Shown here in pieces: positions 9,964 through 23,120 of a DNA stretch of 64,000 nucleotides. Position 1 is the first letter of the stretch. Each line of letters starts with the position of its first letter. The stretch is from Dillenia suffruticosa. Taxonomy: Eukaryota > Streptophyta > Magnoliopsida > Dilleniales > Dilleniaceae. The position numbers and the translations under genes were made by a program. The stretch is taken from NCBI GenBank assembly GCA_033439265.1, contig JAVTVX010000024.1, positions 14,057,001 to 14,121,000 on the forward strand, written 5' to 3'. The notes beneath the pieces were generated by a model. The model was given only the letters and a program-made list of their open reading frames with translations. It had not been told where the DNA came from and did no database searches.

Positions 9964-12900
9964 GATGGCTCACAGCAACACAGATGGAATTCTAGTAGAG
10001 AGGCTTGCTTAACTAATAGAGTTCCTTTCTTCAATGAAAGTAATTACACTTACTAGAAGCAAAGGATGAAAAACTTCATAATTGCTCAAGACCTTATGGC
10101 ATGGAGAATAATGGAGGAAGCTTTAGAATTTCATATCATAGCTATAGATGGAGTCAAAATTCCAGCAAAATTAAAGGACATGACCAATGATAGCAGCTGG
10201 CCTTCCAAGATAATTGCAAAGCAATAAACTTGCTTCATCTCATACTAAGCATCTCCGAATACACCAGGACTTCTTCATGCTTAAGATCTAAAGAGATTTG
10301 GGAAAGATTAAAAACAACATATGAAGGAACCGATCAAGTAAGAAAATGTAAAATTTGGATACTTAAACAAGAGTATGAAGCTTTCAAAATGAAGGAAGGT
10401 GAAACGGTAAAGGAAATGGTAACATGTTTTAACACCATTAAAAATGAGTTAAGGTTACTTGGAAAAGGAGTTTTTGAAGAAGATATGGTGGATAAAATTC
10501 TCATGTGTATGCCTAAAGTTTGGGAGCCAAAAATCACCGCCATTAAAGAAGAAATCGGAAACTCTTTCTATGGATCAATTGGCGGGAACTCTCATCACCT
10601 ATGAGACAAAAATGAACATCAATTTCAATCAATCTCAATGGAAGCTAAAGGAAAAACAATTGCATTGAAGGTAGATAATAAGAGCTCTAGTGGTACGAAA
10701 AGTGATACAATGATGATGAAGAGATATCAATGCTCTCAAGAAGGTTGAGAAAGCTTAAAATGAAGAAAAAGTATAGAGGAAGAAAAGAGTTTAAGAAAAA
10801 AGCATGAAGAAGGATGAATTGAGATGCTTTGAATGCAAGAAGTTGGAGCATCTCAAAATAGAGTGCCCCAATTAAAGAAAGAAAGAAAGTATGATAAGAA
10901 ACCCGAGAAGAAAGAAAAGAAAAAGAAGGCATTGGCAGTTTGGAGTGATTCGAAAGAAAGCTCGGTTGAGGAGGATGCCGCTAAGAAACAAACTAACATA
11001 TGCTTCATGGCCTCAGAGAATGATCAAGACAATGAGGTATATTTTTCTAACTCCGATTGTAATAATGATTTAAATGATCTTTAATTGAGGCACTAGATGA
11101 CTTTAAAAGTCTAAGAAGTGCAATATTGAACTTATAAAGACCTTAATTGATCTAGAAAGGAAAATAAATAGGATGCAAAAGAAAAATGAACATCTTAGAA
11201 TGAGAATGATGTTCTCGAATGTGAGAACAAGAAATTTCATGATCAAATAGACGAGATCTCTAGGGAAAATGGAGATACTCCTCGAAGTGACCGAAAATTA
11301 ACAAAAGAAGTTGAGGAGGAAAAAGGAAAGAACAAAAGACTTAGCTCTCTACTCTATAAATTCATACAAGGACAAGAGAAATTGGATCTCATGCTAGGGG
11401 TACAACGGGCGGTCTATAACAAAGCTGGTCTTGGGTATGATCCAATCAATATGTAAAAGAAACTATATAGTTTCTTTGTCCTTAGTTCTAAGAATGACAA
11501 AACCAAGACTAGATGCCACATTTGTATGAAGAATGGACATATGGCTCAATCATGTAGATGGAAGAAAAAGGGTAATGCCTTACACCCAGATCAAAAAAGG
11601 CAAGAAATCAAACATCTTAATGATATGTCTATAATTAAGCATGAAGGAAAAGAAGCTATCACAAAAACAAGGAACATTAATGTAGATACCTAAGGATTTA
11701 TTGAGCACTAACATTGGCAGATCCAAGAAAATATGGGTACTAAAGGCCACAACGTGAATATTTGTTTTTGTATAGGTATGTCTTCATTCTAAGAGTTCCA
11801 AGAGCTGGTGGTTCTTAGATAGTGGCTGCTCTTGGCATATGATGGGGAAGGCCACACATTTTTGCGCATTGGAAAGGAAGCAAGGAAGCAAGGAAGCAAA
11901 GTTGTCTTTGGAGACAACTCAAAGGGATCAATCATTGGCATCAACAACGTAGGTAATTCCTCAACCAAAATTGAAATGTCCTATCTATGAAACGCTTAAA
12001 TCATAATTTACTTAGTATTAGTCAATTATACAATAAGAGATATATTGTTGTATATTAGTCAATTATACGATAAGAGATATATTGTTGTATTTTATTGCCT
12101 TGCATGTTTAGTTATAGATAAGTAATCAAATAGGATTAAATTTAAAGGTTCTAGAGAGGGAAACATTTATGTGATATACTTAGATGAGATTGAAAATGAA
12201 GAAGCAAGTGTAATGGCTCTTGATGTGAATAATTCCTGGTTATGACATAAGAGATCAGGACATGCTAGTATGAACCAAATATATAGGTTAAAGGAAAAAG
12301 ATCTAGTTAGACGTTTACCTAACCTCAAGTTTGAATAAGATAGATCATGCGATACTTGCATGATGCTTGCATGAAAGGCAATATTAGAACTTCATTCAAG
12401 TCCAAGAATAAAGTGTCTACCTCTAGACCCTAATGGCTTCTCCACATAGACTTATTTAGTCCAACTAGAACTCAAAGTTTAGGTAGAAAATATTATGATT
12501 TTGTAATTATAGATAACTATTCTATATATACTTGGGTGATGTTCTTGGCAAAGAAGGAAGAAACAAATAATCTATTTATTAAATTTTGTATAGTACGAAA
12601 TGAGAAAGAATGTTATATCTTGAGAATTAGAAGTGAACATGGTAAATAATTTGAAAATAGGACCATGAAAGAGTTTTGTGAAGAATAGAGCACAATTTTT
12701 TAACATCTAAAATTTCACAACAAAATGGAGTTGCAGAGAGAAAAAATAAGATACTAAAAGAGATGGCTAGGACTATATTGTGTGAACATAGCCTACCAAT
12801 ATTTTGGGCCGAATGCTACATATTAAATATTGTTTCAATTAAATCTATTCTTAACAAAACTCCTTATGAGTTATTCAAATGCAAGAAGTCTAAGATTAAC

Positions 12901-13990
12901 TATTTTCACATTTTTGGATGTAAAACTTTACCCTCAATAATGGTAAAGACAATCTTGGTAAATTTGATGCATAAAATGATGAAGGAATTTTTCTAGAATA
13001 TTCAACTTCTAGTAGAGCCTATAGAGTATATAATAAAAGAACAATGACAATTGAAGAGTCGATTTATGTTGAATTTGATGAATATGAGGATTCTAAGAAA
13101 AATGTTATAGATTAAGAAGCTGATGAAGTAAATGTGTTTGACCAAACATATCAAAACATAGAGTATCAAGAAAATTTAGAGATAGCTAAGAAAGAAAATG
13201 TTCTTAAGGATGAGGAAGAGATACCTAAAAATGATTTATCTGATTCTCAAGAAGAACCTAAATGCCCTAACTTAAGAAGAAGTATGAACCTTGAACATGT
13301 AATTGGAAACTTAGGTAAAGGAGTTAGAACTAAATCCGCACTACAAAATCAATGTGAGTTTGTAGCATGTATCTCCTAAATGGAGCTTAAAAATGCTGAT
13401 GAGGTTCTTGATGATGAAAATTAGATATTAGCAATGTAAGAAGATCTAAATCAATTTATAAAAAACAATGTATGGGAGTTAGTAACTAGACTTGGAGACC
13501 AATCAGTAATCGACACTAAATGGGCATTTATGAACAAATTAAATGAACATGAAATAATCACTAGAAATAAAACAAGACTAGTAACTAAAGGTATAAACAA
13601 GAAGAAGGAATAAATTATGATAAAACATATGTCCCAGTGGCTAGATTAGAAGTTATTAGGATGCTCTTAGATTTTGCTTGCTTTATGAACTTTAAGTTAT
13701 ATCAAATGGATATGAAAAGAGTATTCTTAAACAGAATCATAAGTGAGTTAGTTTATGTAGAAGAACCTCTCAGAATCCAAAACTGCATAACCATGTGTGC
13801 AAATTGAACAAAGCATTATATGATTTAAAACAAATTCCAAGAGTTTGGTATGAGAGACTTAACACATTCTTAATTTAAAATAAGTTTGAGAGAGGAAAGG
13901 TTGACACAACTTTATTCATTAAGATAAAAGGCAAAAAATATTAATAGTTTAAATCTTTGTGGATGACATTATAACATCGATTTTCAGTGA
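9964..13990 (+). pseudogene. Copia I gag-pol remnant (gag, protease, integrase, start of RT)
   Basis: The order of recognisable parts is Ty1/copia. gag is about 9964-11100, with the UBN2-type core IWERLKTTYEGTDQVRKCKI (near 10285-10345) and a CX2CX4HX4C zinc knuckle at 10825-10866. A second CX2CX4HX4C knuckle lies at 11514-11555. The protease motif DSGCSWHM is near 11818. GAG-pre-integrase and integrase run about 12230-13080, with LRIRSEHGK and the ARTILCEHSLPIFWAE region near 12760-12820. RT begins near 13430 and ends in a VDDI motif next to gypsy A. The SIRE-like end signals at 32840-32860 suggest a SIRE-related copia. It is badly broken, with dozens of lesions, and old. Confidence 0.8.
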
Positions 13991-13991
13991 C

Positions 13992-16886
13992 TGTGTATCA
14001 TGTACCACTCCTCATAGTTCTATATATATATTAACATCCTTTTGAGCCATCTAAAATAAAATTTTAATTATCTATTTATTTATTTTGAGGTTTCGTCTCA
14101 AAATCGCTAAAACCGAAAATTTTATCGTTAAGCTGAAAACCTTCTCGATAAACGTCAACAAGGCCTAAAGAAGTCAAAAATGGCTAAAAGAAGGCCTACA
14201 CACTTAAATAGAGATATTTAAATGAAATTTCACATATTTAAGAAATTTCGAACAAAATTTTATCGGAACAAAAAATACAAATTGTTAAAAATTAGGGGTA
14301 TAAATGCAAATAAGGAAAGTGGAGGAACTAAATTGCAAAACACTCAAGAATGGACACTTGGAGTCAAATGATTGGACAAGAGGACACAAAGACTATTAGT
14401 GGCCACATAGGACATTCCACTAACAAAGTTGGAAGAAAGTTGCTTGTAAAGAACAAAATTAATGCATAAAATGTGGTTGGATGGGATTTTAGTGGATTTC
14501 TTGTGCTTTCTTTCCTCTTGGCCAACTTGGACACCTCTTTTACATGCATGGTGGTTGCTTGCTGCCATTTCAAGTACAGAAGAGGAGTCTTGACAAGTGT
14601 AAGATGAGATAAAGCATGCAAAATGAATCAAGAGTCAAGATAGTTTGATTAGGTTTATAAAAAGACCAAAACCAACCATTTTCTCTTCTATTCACCTCAC
14701 TTAGACAAATATTTTAGTAAGGAAAGAGGGATTGCTGAATTTTCAAGTGGAATTCTAGGAACATTGGAGAAAGAACACAAGTAAAAGGGTAAGAACATTC
14801 TTGACTCTATATCTCTAGTTGATTGAGATAATATAAGGATTGTGTAGAGATTGATATTTGATGAATTATGTTACTATGGTGCTAAGGTGATTAAGGTTTC
14901 AAGAAAATCAATATCAAGGTGATGGGTATTAGTTAGCAAAAGAGCATACAAAGGAAGGTAAAAGACTCAAAATTGAAGTCTTTACAAGTAGTGAAATTAA
15001 ATGCATATACAAGCATGCTACATATGATTGTTTCAGATTTAAGCTATGTATAGTCTTGCCATGATATCTCCTTGTGTAGAACTTGAAATTTTAAACCATT
15101 TGCACCTGAGTAGACTAGACTCTCGAAGCTTTAAAATAAAGTATGGCATGAAAATTTCTATTAAAAATGTGATTTATAGTGATTTTGGAAAGGGACAGTA
15201 AAATGACATGTATTGTTTTTCATCCTCTGTGCACAGCCAGTATATTATATAAATTTTTAAAATATCTTCTGTACAAAAGTTAGAGAAACGTAAAACATCA
15301 TAGTTTTATCTCTCTGTTTTATCTTTAAAATGGGATAAAATTCACTTGAATCGGAGTAATATACTGGAAGTTATGATATTTTTACTGAAACTGTGCAAAT
15401 TTAGTTATATAAGTATGAACTACAATGAAAATAGATTTTTATAAATTCGGGCAGTAGGAATTTGGAGTTGCGTTGAATATGAAAAATATAGATATATGTC
15501 TTACCTTTAATTAATTAGCAATTTGAATCATTCAATTCCGAGTTATATAAAGGAATTTATGATATTTTTCCTAAGACTGCGCAAGAATAGAACTTGAAAA
15601 TCTGAATTTTTGTAGATGTATGGGCTTAAACAAACTAGGGTGAATTGGAATTGGGTCTGATTAGATTGACATATATATGTATTGTTGTTTTAGGAGTAGA
15701 CGACTATACTACACTCGAGAGGTGACTCAGTTGAGTATCGAGGTTTTAGGGGAGTAGAGTACCTTTCCCGTACATATGAGTGGGTCTTACTATTGCCATG
15801 TAATTAATAAGCAAAACCATGTTTTATCGTTTTCAAAGCATGATTTATGAAATGATTGTAAAATGGCTTTGTTAAATGATTGATAACATATTTTTTGATA
15901 AATGGAGTGTCCCAAAATTCTAAATTATGCATCCATGAATTTTGATGAAAAATATGTGTCATATTTTAAATCACGAAATGTATATTGATGATATATGCTA
16001 TAATATATTATATTGGATTTTCATGATTTTTCTTGACATATATGGCACGGTTGGTTTATTGATGATTTTGATGCAAGACTAGATATTCTGACATTAGTAC
16101 TTGAATTCCCCTTGATCGTAGATCGGGGATAGAACTTATAGCCATGATACTACAATATGATAGGCGTCGTCCCGCGCAGACTCACCGTATGTTATATCAG
16201 ACCCGTCTCATTATATAGATTGTCACACGTTTGCGATACCACGAGACGAAAACACTCCACATGGTTAGGTGGCGTGTATATGATACTATATTTCGGAATA
16301 GCCAAGTTAAATCAAAAGGGGAGGACTGAATGATGTTTCAGTCTAGCACTTGGGGAGGCCTGAGGCCAATGTCAAGCTTTTGGGTTGTTTTTCATTTACA
16401 TACAAAAACCCCTTGGTGGCTCGTCATTGGTCGAGGTAGACCTTTGCCAGAACATGATTTGGCATGACTCTATGATTTATGACATGCGATTTTGGGATGC
16501 ATATGTTTAGATTGGATGGAAAACTATGTTGAAAATTGCTATGATTTTGATAATATGTCTTGCATGGATATACATATATATATATATATATATTTGACCT
16601 TGACACTCCATCCTTACCTCACTAATTAATTACCTATCATAGATTTCTCACTCGCTGAGTATTTGATTATACTCACTCCTCAATATTTTTAAATCTATAC
16701 AGAGATAGTATTTAGAGGGACACGTTGATAGACATCGACTTACGTAAATTCCAGATACCATCGCTAAAGACGTATTATAGTATAGACTTCCAATGTATCT
16801 TTGAGGATATTTGTTGATCATGTTTGAATGACTATATGAAACCAAGAAACTTTCATTTATAGAATATATATATATTTGAGCACTTT
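13992..16886 (+). repeat. Gypsy A 5' LTR, left part
   Basis: LTR sequence without genes. The beginning resembles the start of the solo LTR (reverse complement of 26433 and leftward). The block 15195-16290 recurs at 31083-32343. It carries the group's 'gaaactgtgcaaattta' and 'actcgctgagtattt' blocks near 15390 and 16650. The last 148 bp of this LTR lie at 26434-26582, beyond the nested minus-strand LTR. Confidence 0.75.
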
Positions 16887-19497
16887 TGTCACGCCCCCGA
16901 CCCTCGGATCGAGCACGCGACAACCGCCGCGATATCTCGATATACGGGCAGAATCTCCCCATATATCGAGACACCGCAAGTCTATCAAATCAACCTATAC
17001 AACCTGTTTAAAAGTTGCTTGTCCTCAAAAACATATTTCCAAATAAAAAAAATTTAAAATGCAATATTTTACCTCAATGCATGAATAAACAACAACTCGA
17101 GAGTTTTAAATTACATTAACATGACATAAATACAATCATCACAAATAAATGTACAATGGTCATTCTATAGACTTCAAATAAATATATCATCAAGTCTATC
17201 GCGAAAGAATGGTTATCCATACCCAAAAGTCCGATGTCTTCTAAAGTATATTAAGTGTGTCGAAATATCCCTCGACATGCCTCCCTGCCAATCTATATTT
17301 GGAATCATGGAAAATGAGGGGTGAGTATTTATAGGGAAATACTCAGTGAGTGAGGGGATCGACAATATATTATCAATTATATGTGTGAGTACAGAGTGTC
17401 AAACCATAATTTAAAATATGATGGCATTATATACAACCATGACAATTTCACAAATCATGAATCATATGTCATACATCGTAGTATCAACACAAGCATCCAT
17501 CAATGTTTCAAAATCATATAGAGATGGCCAATAAAATATTCCCCGAAAATGGCCTACCACGACCAATAACGGGCACATGGGGGTTTTGCACAAGTATAAA
17601 ACAAATCAAGCTCTCTTCCCCAATGTTGGCCACAGGCCTCAATAGTATCAAACACAACAATATCAATCATGTATAGAATCTGTCCGGAGCTAGACAGTGG
17701 CGTACACACGTCATCCTTTATATGGTTCATCCGACCGCAACTATACATATGACGTTTGGGGGATATCTCCTACAAAAGAGTATCTGGACACAATGGGTGC
17801 CACTACCAAAGCCCTTCGTAGCTACGGAAGTCCATCATGGATATCATCACATCATCATATCACAAGTGGGCATCTGAACCAGCATCACAAGTAAGCAAAT
17901 TTGGCCCATATCAATTCATCAAAACCAAGTCAATCAATGTGCTAATGTAAATGGAAGTATATAAATCATGTCAAGTTCTTAAAAGTGGCACAAAGTCATT
18001 TCAACAAAAATTTCACGAATGCATATCATTTAAACAAATTATTGAGACACTCCAATGATCACAAAAGAACATTTGTAAAAATATACAAATCTCATGCTTT
18101 CACACACATCATAAACCATGTCATTTGAAAAGTTATAAAAACATGGATTTGTTAAATCAATAACACAGTGTCTACAATCTCACTCACCGTATACGGGAGG
18201 GTATGGCACTCCCTAAGAACACCACAACGTGTTGAAAATGTGTTCCCATCGATCGATCATCAGTGTATCACTACAATAGCAACACAAAATATATACACAC
18301 TTTTTATATTCCAAATCACTTACCAAACTAGGACATAAATTTGTCACCATGCCTAGTACACCCATACTGACTATAAAACCTCAATTCTTTTCATTTCTAG
18401 CTTAAGTCTAACTCAATTATACAAAGACATAAAAATTTATTCTAAGTGAACTTAACTGCGAAATTTCAAATCTGTGTAGTCATGGAAAGCAGGCTGTAAC
18501 TTCCACCACACATATCCAAATCATATGATTCTTATCTTAAATTAAAGATAAGACATAGATCTAAAAATTTCATAACTAAGGCTCAGATTGATTCAGATCA
18601 GAAGACACCTTAAAATTGAGAACAACTCCACATCCAAAACATGACAGAACATAATATTTCCCTGCAGACTATCTAACTTTGAAAAATCACTAAAAATCCA
18701 ATTCTCTTCAAAATTAAACGAATCATATCTCATTTTAAAGCTATGAAAGTCTAGTTTCATATGCAGAACTTCACTCAATTTACATTTGTGCAGAAAAATT
18801 TATTATAGAAAAACTATAGTCTGGTCAGTTTGCCCTGTTTTGCAGAAATTTAAAATTTCAATTTTCTGCACACTTAAATCACCACAATGAAGGACAATTT
18901 CAATACATAAAAATTCTGCACACATCCCTCATGTTTCATTGGGTTCCTCCTAGACACTAGGTTAAGAAAATATATTAAAAACATCACATTAACGCATTCA
19001 AACAATGTCTTCAAAAATTCAGCAAGTGCATAATTTTTCTTACCTCAATATTTGATGTTTCAAGTCCAAACAAGATTCCTTCTCACAAAATCTTTATTCC
19101 TTCTTGCTCCTTGCTCACGGCCAACCCAAGTTCACCAAGCTAGGTGTCTCCTTTTGGCTCCAATTTTATATATGTTATGTTAGGGTTTGAGGAGAATGAA
19201 ACTACACAAAAATTTCAAAGTATTGTTTGAAGAAAACATACATTTCTTCAAGGATATAGCTCAAGGCTCTCTTGAATTTTTCACCATGCTAAACTTCTCC
19301 TTTTGCTCTAATTTTTGGATATGTTGTAGTTGGGTTGTGAGGATTTCATTTATTTAAAAATATTTGGTGGTGTTGTAGGAAAAATTTTGGGTTTCCCTTC
19401 CATGGAGTTCACGGTTTTGAGGGAAGAATGGAGAGAAAATTGAGAGATTTCTTCTTTACCTTGGATGTGCCTCACGGTTTTGGGAAGCAGAATGACA

Positions 19498-19686
19498 GTT
19501 TTGTACGTATATAACCATAAAAAATAAAAAAATTTAAAACATCTCCCGCGGGAAAGTAATTCCGCAATTGACATAATATGTCGAATCTTCAAGACTCGAC
19601 ATGTACTGTTCATGCATGTCCAGTCTTGAAGACTCGACATGCCTCTTAACTGCCCACACGTTGAGTCTTTAAAACTCAACATGTCC
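19498..19686 (+). repeat. MULE left terminal inverted repeat with three palindromes
   Basis: Pairs with 25405-25549. It contains three near-perfect palindromes built on ATGTCGAGTCTTGAAGACTC and variants, at 19578-19602, 19616-19640 and 19660-19680. The right TIR has only two (25405-25429, 25447-25471), so the left arm has one extra unit. Confidence 0.85.
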
Positions 19687-19689
19687 GTG

Positions 19690-20290
19690 CCTTAAACCTT
19701 CCCCACCCTTCTTTCTTTCTTTCTTCTTCCTTCTGCTTTCTTCTCTCCTCCTCCACGGCGGATGATTGCTTCTGTTCTTATTGGTAGCTGATCTATAATA
19801 TCGAAGGATATCTACAATCTCGTGATACTAAACTGATGGCGATCCAAGTATTTGGAAGACTTGCATAATCCATTCTTGCGAGAGTAAAAACTTCTTCTTC
19901 CTTTGCAAACCCTAAGATTTCATATGTTCACATTTATTAAATTTTTATGTACATTGTTAAATTTGAGTGTTTTTAGTTCATTGAACAATATTTTCTAGAG
20001 ATTGAATAAAGGGTTTAAGGATGTTTTAAAGATAAAATTAGGGTTAGGGTTGTATAAAAAAATTTAAGATTTAGAATCGAATTAGGGTTTTAAAAAAATT
20101 TAGAGATTGGTTAACTTTGTCATGTTGATTTGTTTAGGTATTAGGGTTTTTTAAATTTAGAATCGAATAAAAATTTAGAATTTAAAAAAGGTAATTATTA
20201 GTAATTGTTTGTTGATTTGTTTGAAATTTATTTTTAGGACCGAATTAGGGTTTCTAATTTAGTCTTAAATTGTTTTTTGATGTTGAGTAG
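19690..20290 (+). other. MULE 5' leader, no gene seen
   Basis: A CT-rich block (19705-19755) and AT-rich leader run up to the transposase start codon at 20293. A short TTAGGGTTAGGG stretch at 20038-20050 is too short to be telomeric. The promoter presumably lies in the TIR and this leader, as in other MULEs; this is inference. Confidence 0.5.
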
Positions 20291-20292
20291 AA

Positions 20293-22830
20293 ATGGCGAA
20301 GATGGTAAGATTGTTATGTTACATAAATGGTGAAATTGTGACGGTTGAGAATGGAATCGGTTATGACCGTGGGCCTTCGAAGTTGATTCGGGTAAAGAGA
20401 AATGCATCATTTAATGAATTGGTCTCTGCGATGTGCAAGGGTCTTCAGATAAATTTAAGGAGACAACATGTAGAGATTTATCATCGTTGTCCCGTGTCAT
20501 ACATGCAAAGGGGAATATATGGTACGAATTAGTACCAATTAGTGATGATGACGATGTTTTGAACTTGATGGAGTTTGCGGTGATTATGGGAGTGGGTACG
20601 ACGCATGAATTATATGTAAAGACATACAATGCTAGTATATCTGTACAACAAGGTTATGATTATACGGATGAATATCCAGAGCTCGAATGTCGAGTGGATC
20701 TTGCAAGCGCAGGTATGGATAATGATGTAGACGAGGAAGAAATGGAGTTAGAAGGGACAGAAGAAGAGGCAAAAGAAGAGGACGATGATGAAAAAGAAGA
20801 TGTTGGAGAAATTTGTCATGGTAGTGGTGGTAGTTCAGCAAACCAAATAATATTGAGATCCTCCAGAGCGACTGCTCCCATTGGTGGTGGTCGGAGATAT
20901 GTCAATGGCGGAGTTGATGACTCAATTCCTTTCATTACAACTATACCGGGAGGAGATGGTTATGTGATTTTCATGGAAGATTATAGATTGAGAAGTGATA
21001 GTAGGAGTTTTAGCGATGAATTGAAGAAAGGAATGAGATTCGAGTCGAAGGAGGAGCTTATACACTTTGTGAAAATACATCATGTGGAGCATCACTATCA
21101 ATTTCGTGTTGGGAGATCATCCCCTACAATATGGACAGCGATATGTACTCAAAGGGATAATGGTTGTAAGTGGAGGTTGCATGCACGTAAAACAAGACTT
21201 CTTAGTACCTTTGTGCTAACTATTGTAGAGGGACCGTACACATGTGTCAATGTTGGGTTGATGCAAGATCATAGACAATTGGATTCAAATTTGATGGCCC
21301 GATATTTTCTTAACTACGTACGGGAAGACCCAAGTGTGAAAGTCTCATTCTTGCGAACCGTTATGGCAGAAAAAACCACATATGTAGTTTCCCAAAGACG
21401 TGTTTGGGCTGCGAAAAGAAGGGCCATCGAAATGGTATACAAGGATTGGGAGGAATCATACAAAGAGCTGCTAAGGGTTTTGGATGCAATAGTCCAAAGG
21501 AATCCAGGATCACAAGTTTCATAGAAGTTGGGTCCGCCACGAGCAAATGGTGAAAGGGTTTTTGAAACTGTGTTTTGGGCATTTGGTCCTAGTATCACCG
21601 CATTTAGGAGTTGTCGGCCATTGATAAGTATAGATAGAACTCACCTGTATGGGAAATACAAGCACAAGTTGTTGATTGCATGCAGTATGGACAGGGCGAA
21701 TCACAGTGTTCCGTTGGCATTTGCTTTAGTGGATGTTGAGTCACTTGCATTGCGATTGCAGTTTTTGATGTGTGTGCGAGACTTTGTTGTTGGAGATAGG
21801 CAAAGTCCCCTTGGCTTGATTTCAGATTGACATGAAGGGATAAGAGCAATTGTTGTTCGGCCAGAGTTTGGATGGTCACCTTCAAACACTGTGTGGCGCT
21901 TTTGCATGAGACATGTCATTAGTAATTTTAACACCCATCACAAAAGCCAAGCTTGTAAGAGAGTCACCACTATTGATGCTTTACAACGACAACAAAAAAA
22001 ATTTGATGTTTATATGGCGAGGTTGAACGAGATTAAAGATGTTGGCCCCGAGCACTTTACGAACATTCCCCCTGAACAGTAGACCCTTTCGCACGATAGT
22101 GGCTTTCGTTTTGGTTACTTGACGACCAATATCAGTGAAAGTTATAATGCTATCCTCAAAGGTGCAAGGAGTTTACTTGTTTCAGCATTGGTACTTAAAA
22201 CCTTTTATAATTCTGTTAACTACTTTAAGGCTAGAATCGCTGAGGCGAATACGGGAATGGCAAGAGGAGAGCGGTACACGAAGTATGCAAATGCCATACT
22301 AGGAAGGTGGATGAACACCGCTAACATCCATACGGTGATGGGATCTTCGAGATAGAGATAGGGCAACGACAAACTCGGTATGGTCACAAGGGAGGTGACA
22401 AACAGATCGTCGACGACAATAATAAACATTGCACATGCAGAAAGTGGCAAACTTATAGAATTCCTTGCTCGCACGTAATTGCTGCACTAACACGAACGAC
22501 GATCAATGTGCATATGATCGTTGGTTAATGGTATACATGGGAACATCAATTTCGTGTGTACGAGTCTCATTTTTGGCCAGTGGGAGATAGATTTAGATGG
22601 CCCATGGGTTCGTATCCCATTATCATTCCCAATAGATCTCTTCGACGGATGATAGGAAGACCTAAGTCATGTCGATATCATAACGAGATGGATCTTCGCG
22701 AGTTATCTTCGCGGCCATCATGTGGTAGTTGTAGTGCAGATGGTCATAATCGGAGAACATGCACAAAACAAATTAAATGTGGTCTCTATGGCAGACAAGG
22801 ACATAATCGATGACATTGTCCCACCCATCG
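20293..22830 (+). pseudogene. MuDR-like transposase pseudogene (MULE)
   Basis: The N-terminal PB1-like part begins MAKMVRLLCYINGE (20293). It continues after a frame change near 20510 with YELVPISDDDDV and an acidic Glu/Asp-rich linker (20700-20800). A zinc-binding MuDR DNA-binding region (C..C...H) lies about 21040-21300. The DDE core has SIDRTHLYGKYKHKLLIA (about 21627-21680, first Asp), GLISD (about 21815) and NISESYN (about 22128). A SWIM finger CTCRKWQTYRIPCSH (22430-22480) and a C-terminal zinc knuckle CGSCSADGHNRRTC (about 22725-22765) follow. About six in-frame stops (for example 21522, 21828, 22080, 22811) and two frame changes (near 20510 and between 22320 and 22430) disable it. Several stops look like CGA to TGA or TGG to TAG changes. 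Gene order and the neighbouring PMD gene fit a MULE. Confidence 0.9.
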
Positions 22831-23120
22831 GGTGAAGATTGTATTTGTCTTTTAATCACAATTCCCCATGTATTTGTCATTATGCCATAGTTTGTGAATT
22901 TTTCAAACTTTGGAGTCCTTTGTTTTTATTATAATGGTTAATGCATGTTCACAGATATTAATGCGTCATTGACTTTTCAAATATCTTTATTAATGTCGTA
23001 TATTGTGAATTTGTTAAACTTTCGAATCATTTGTTTTTCTTTTAATGGTTAATGTACATTTTTGGGAGTTACGTATTATATTTGAATTATTAATTAATTT
23101 TTTAGTTTATTTCTTTGCAG
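22831..23120 (+). other. Spacer or intron between transposase and PMD gene
   Basis: About 290 bp of AT-rich sequence without a coding frame. It ends in a polypyrimidine run and TTTCTTTGCAG directly before the ATG at 23121, which looks like a splice acceptor. This could be an intron in a PMD 5' leader, or in a transcript shared with the transposase. I cannot tell which from sequence alone. Confidence 0.45.

Noticed and set aside
20038-20053. Telomere-like TTAGGGTTAGGG
   Set aside because: Two units only, plant telomeres use TTTAGGG, and it lies in AT-rich MULE leader sequence.
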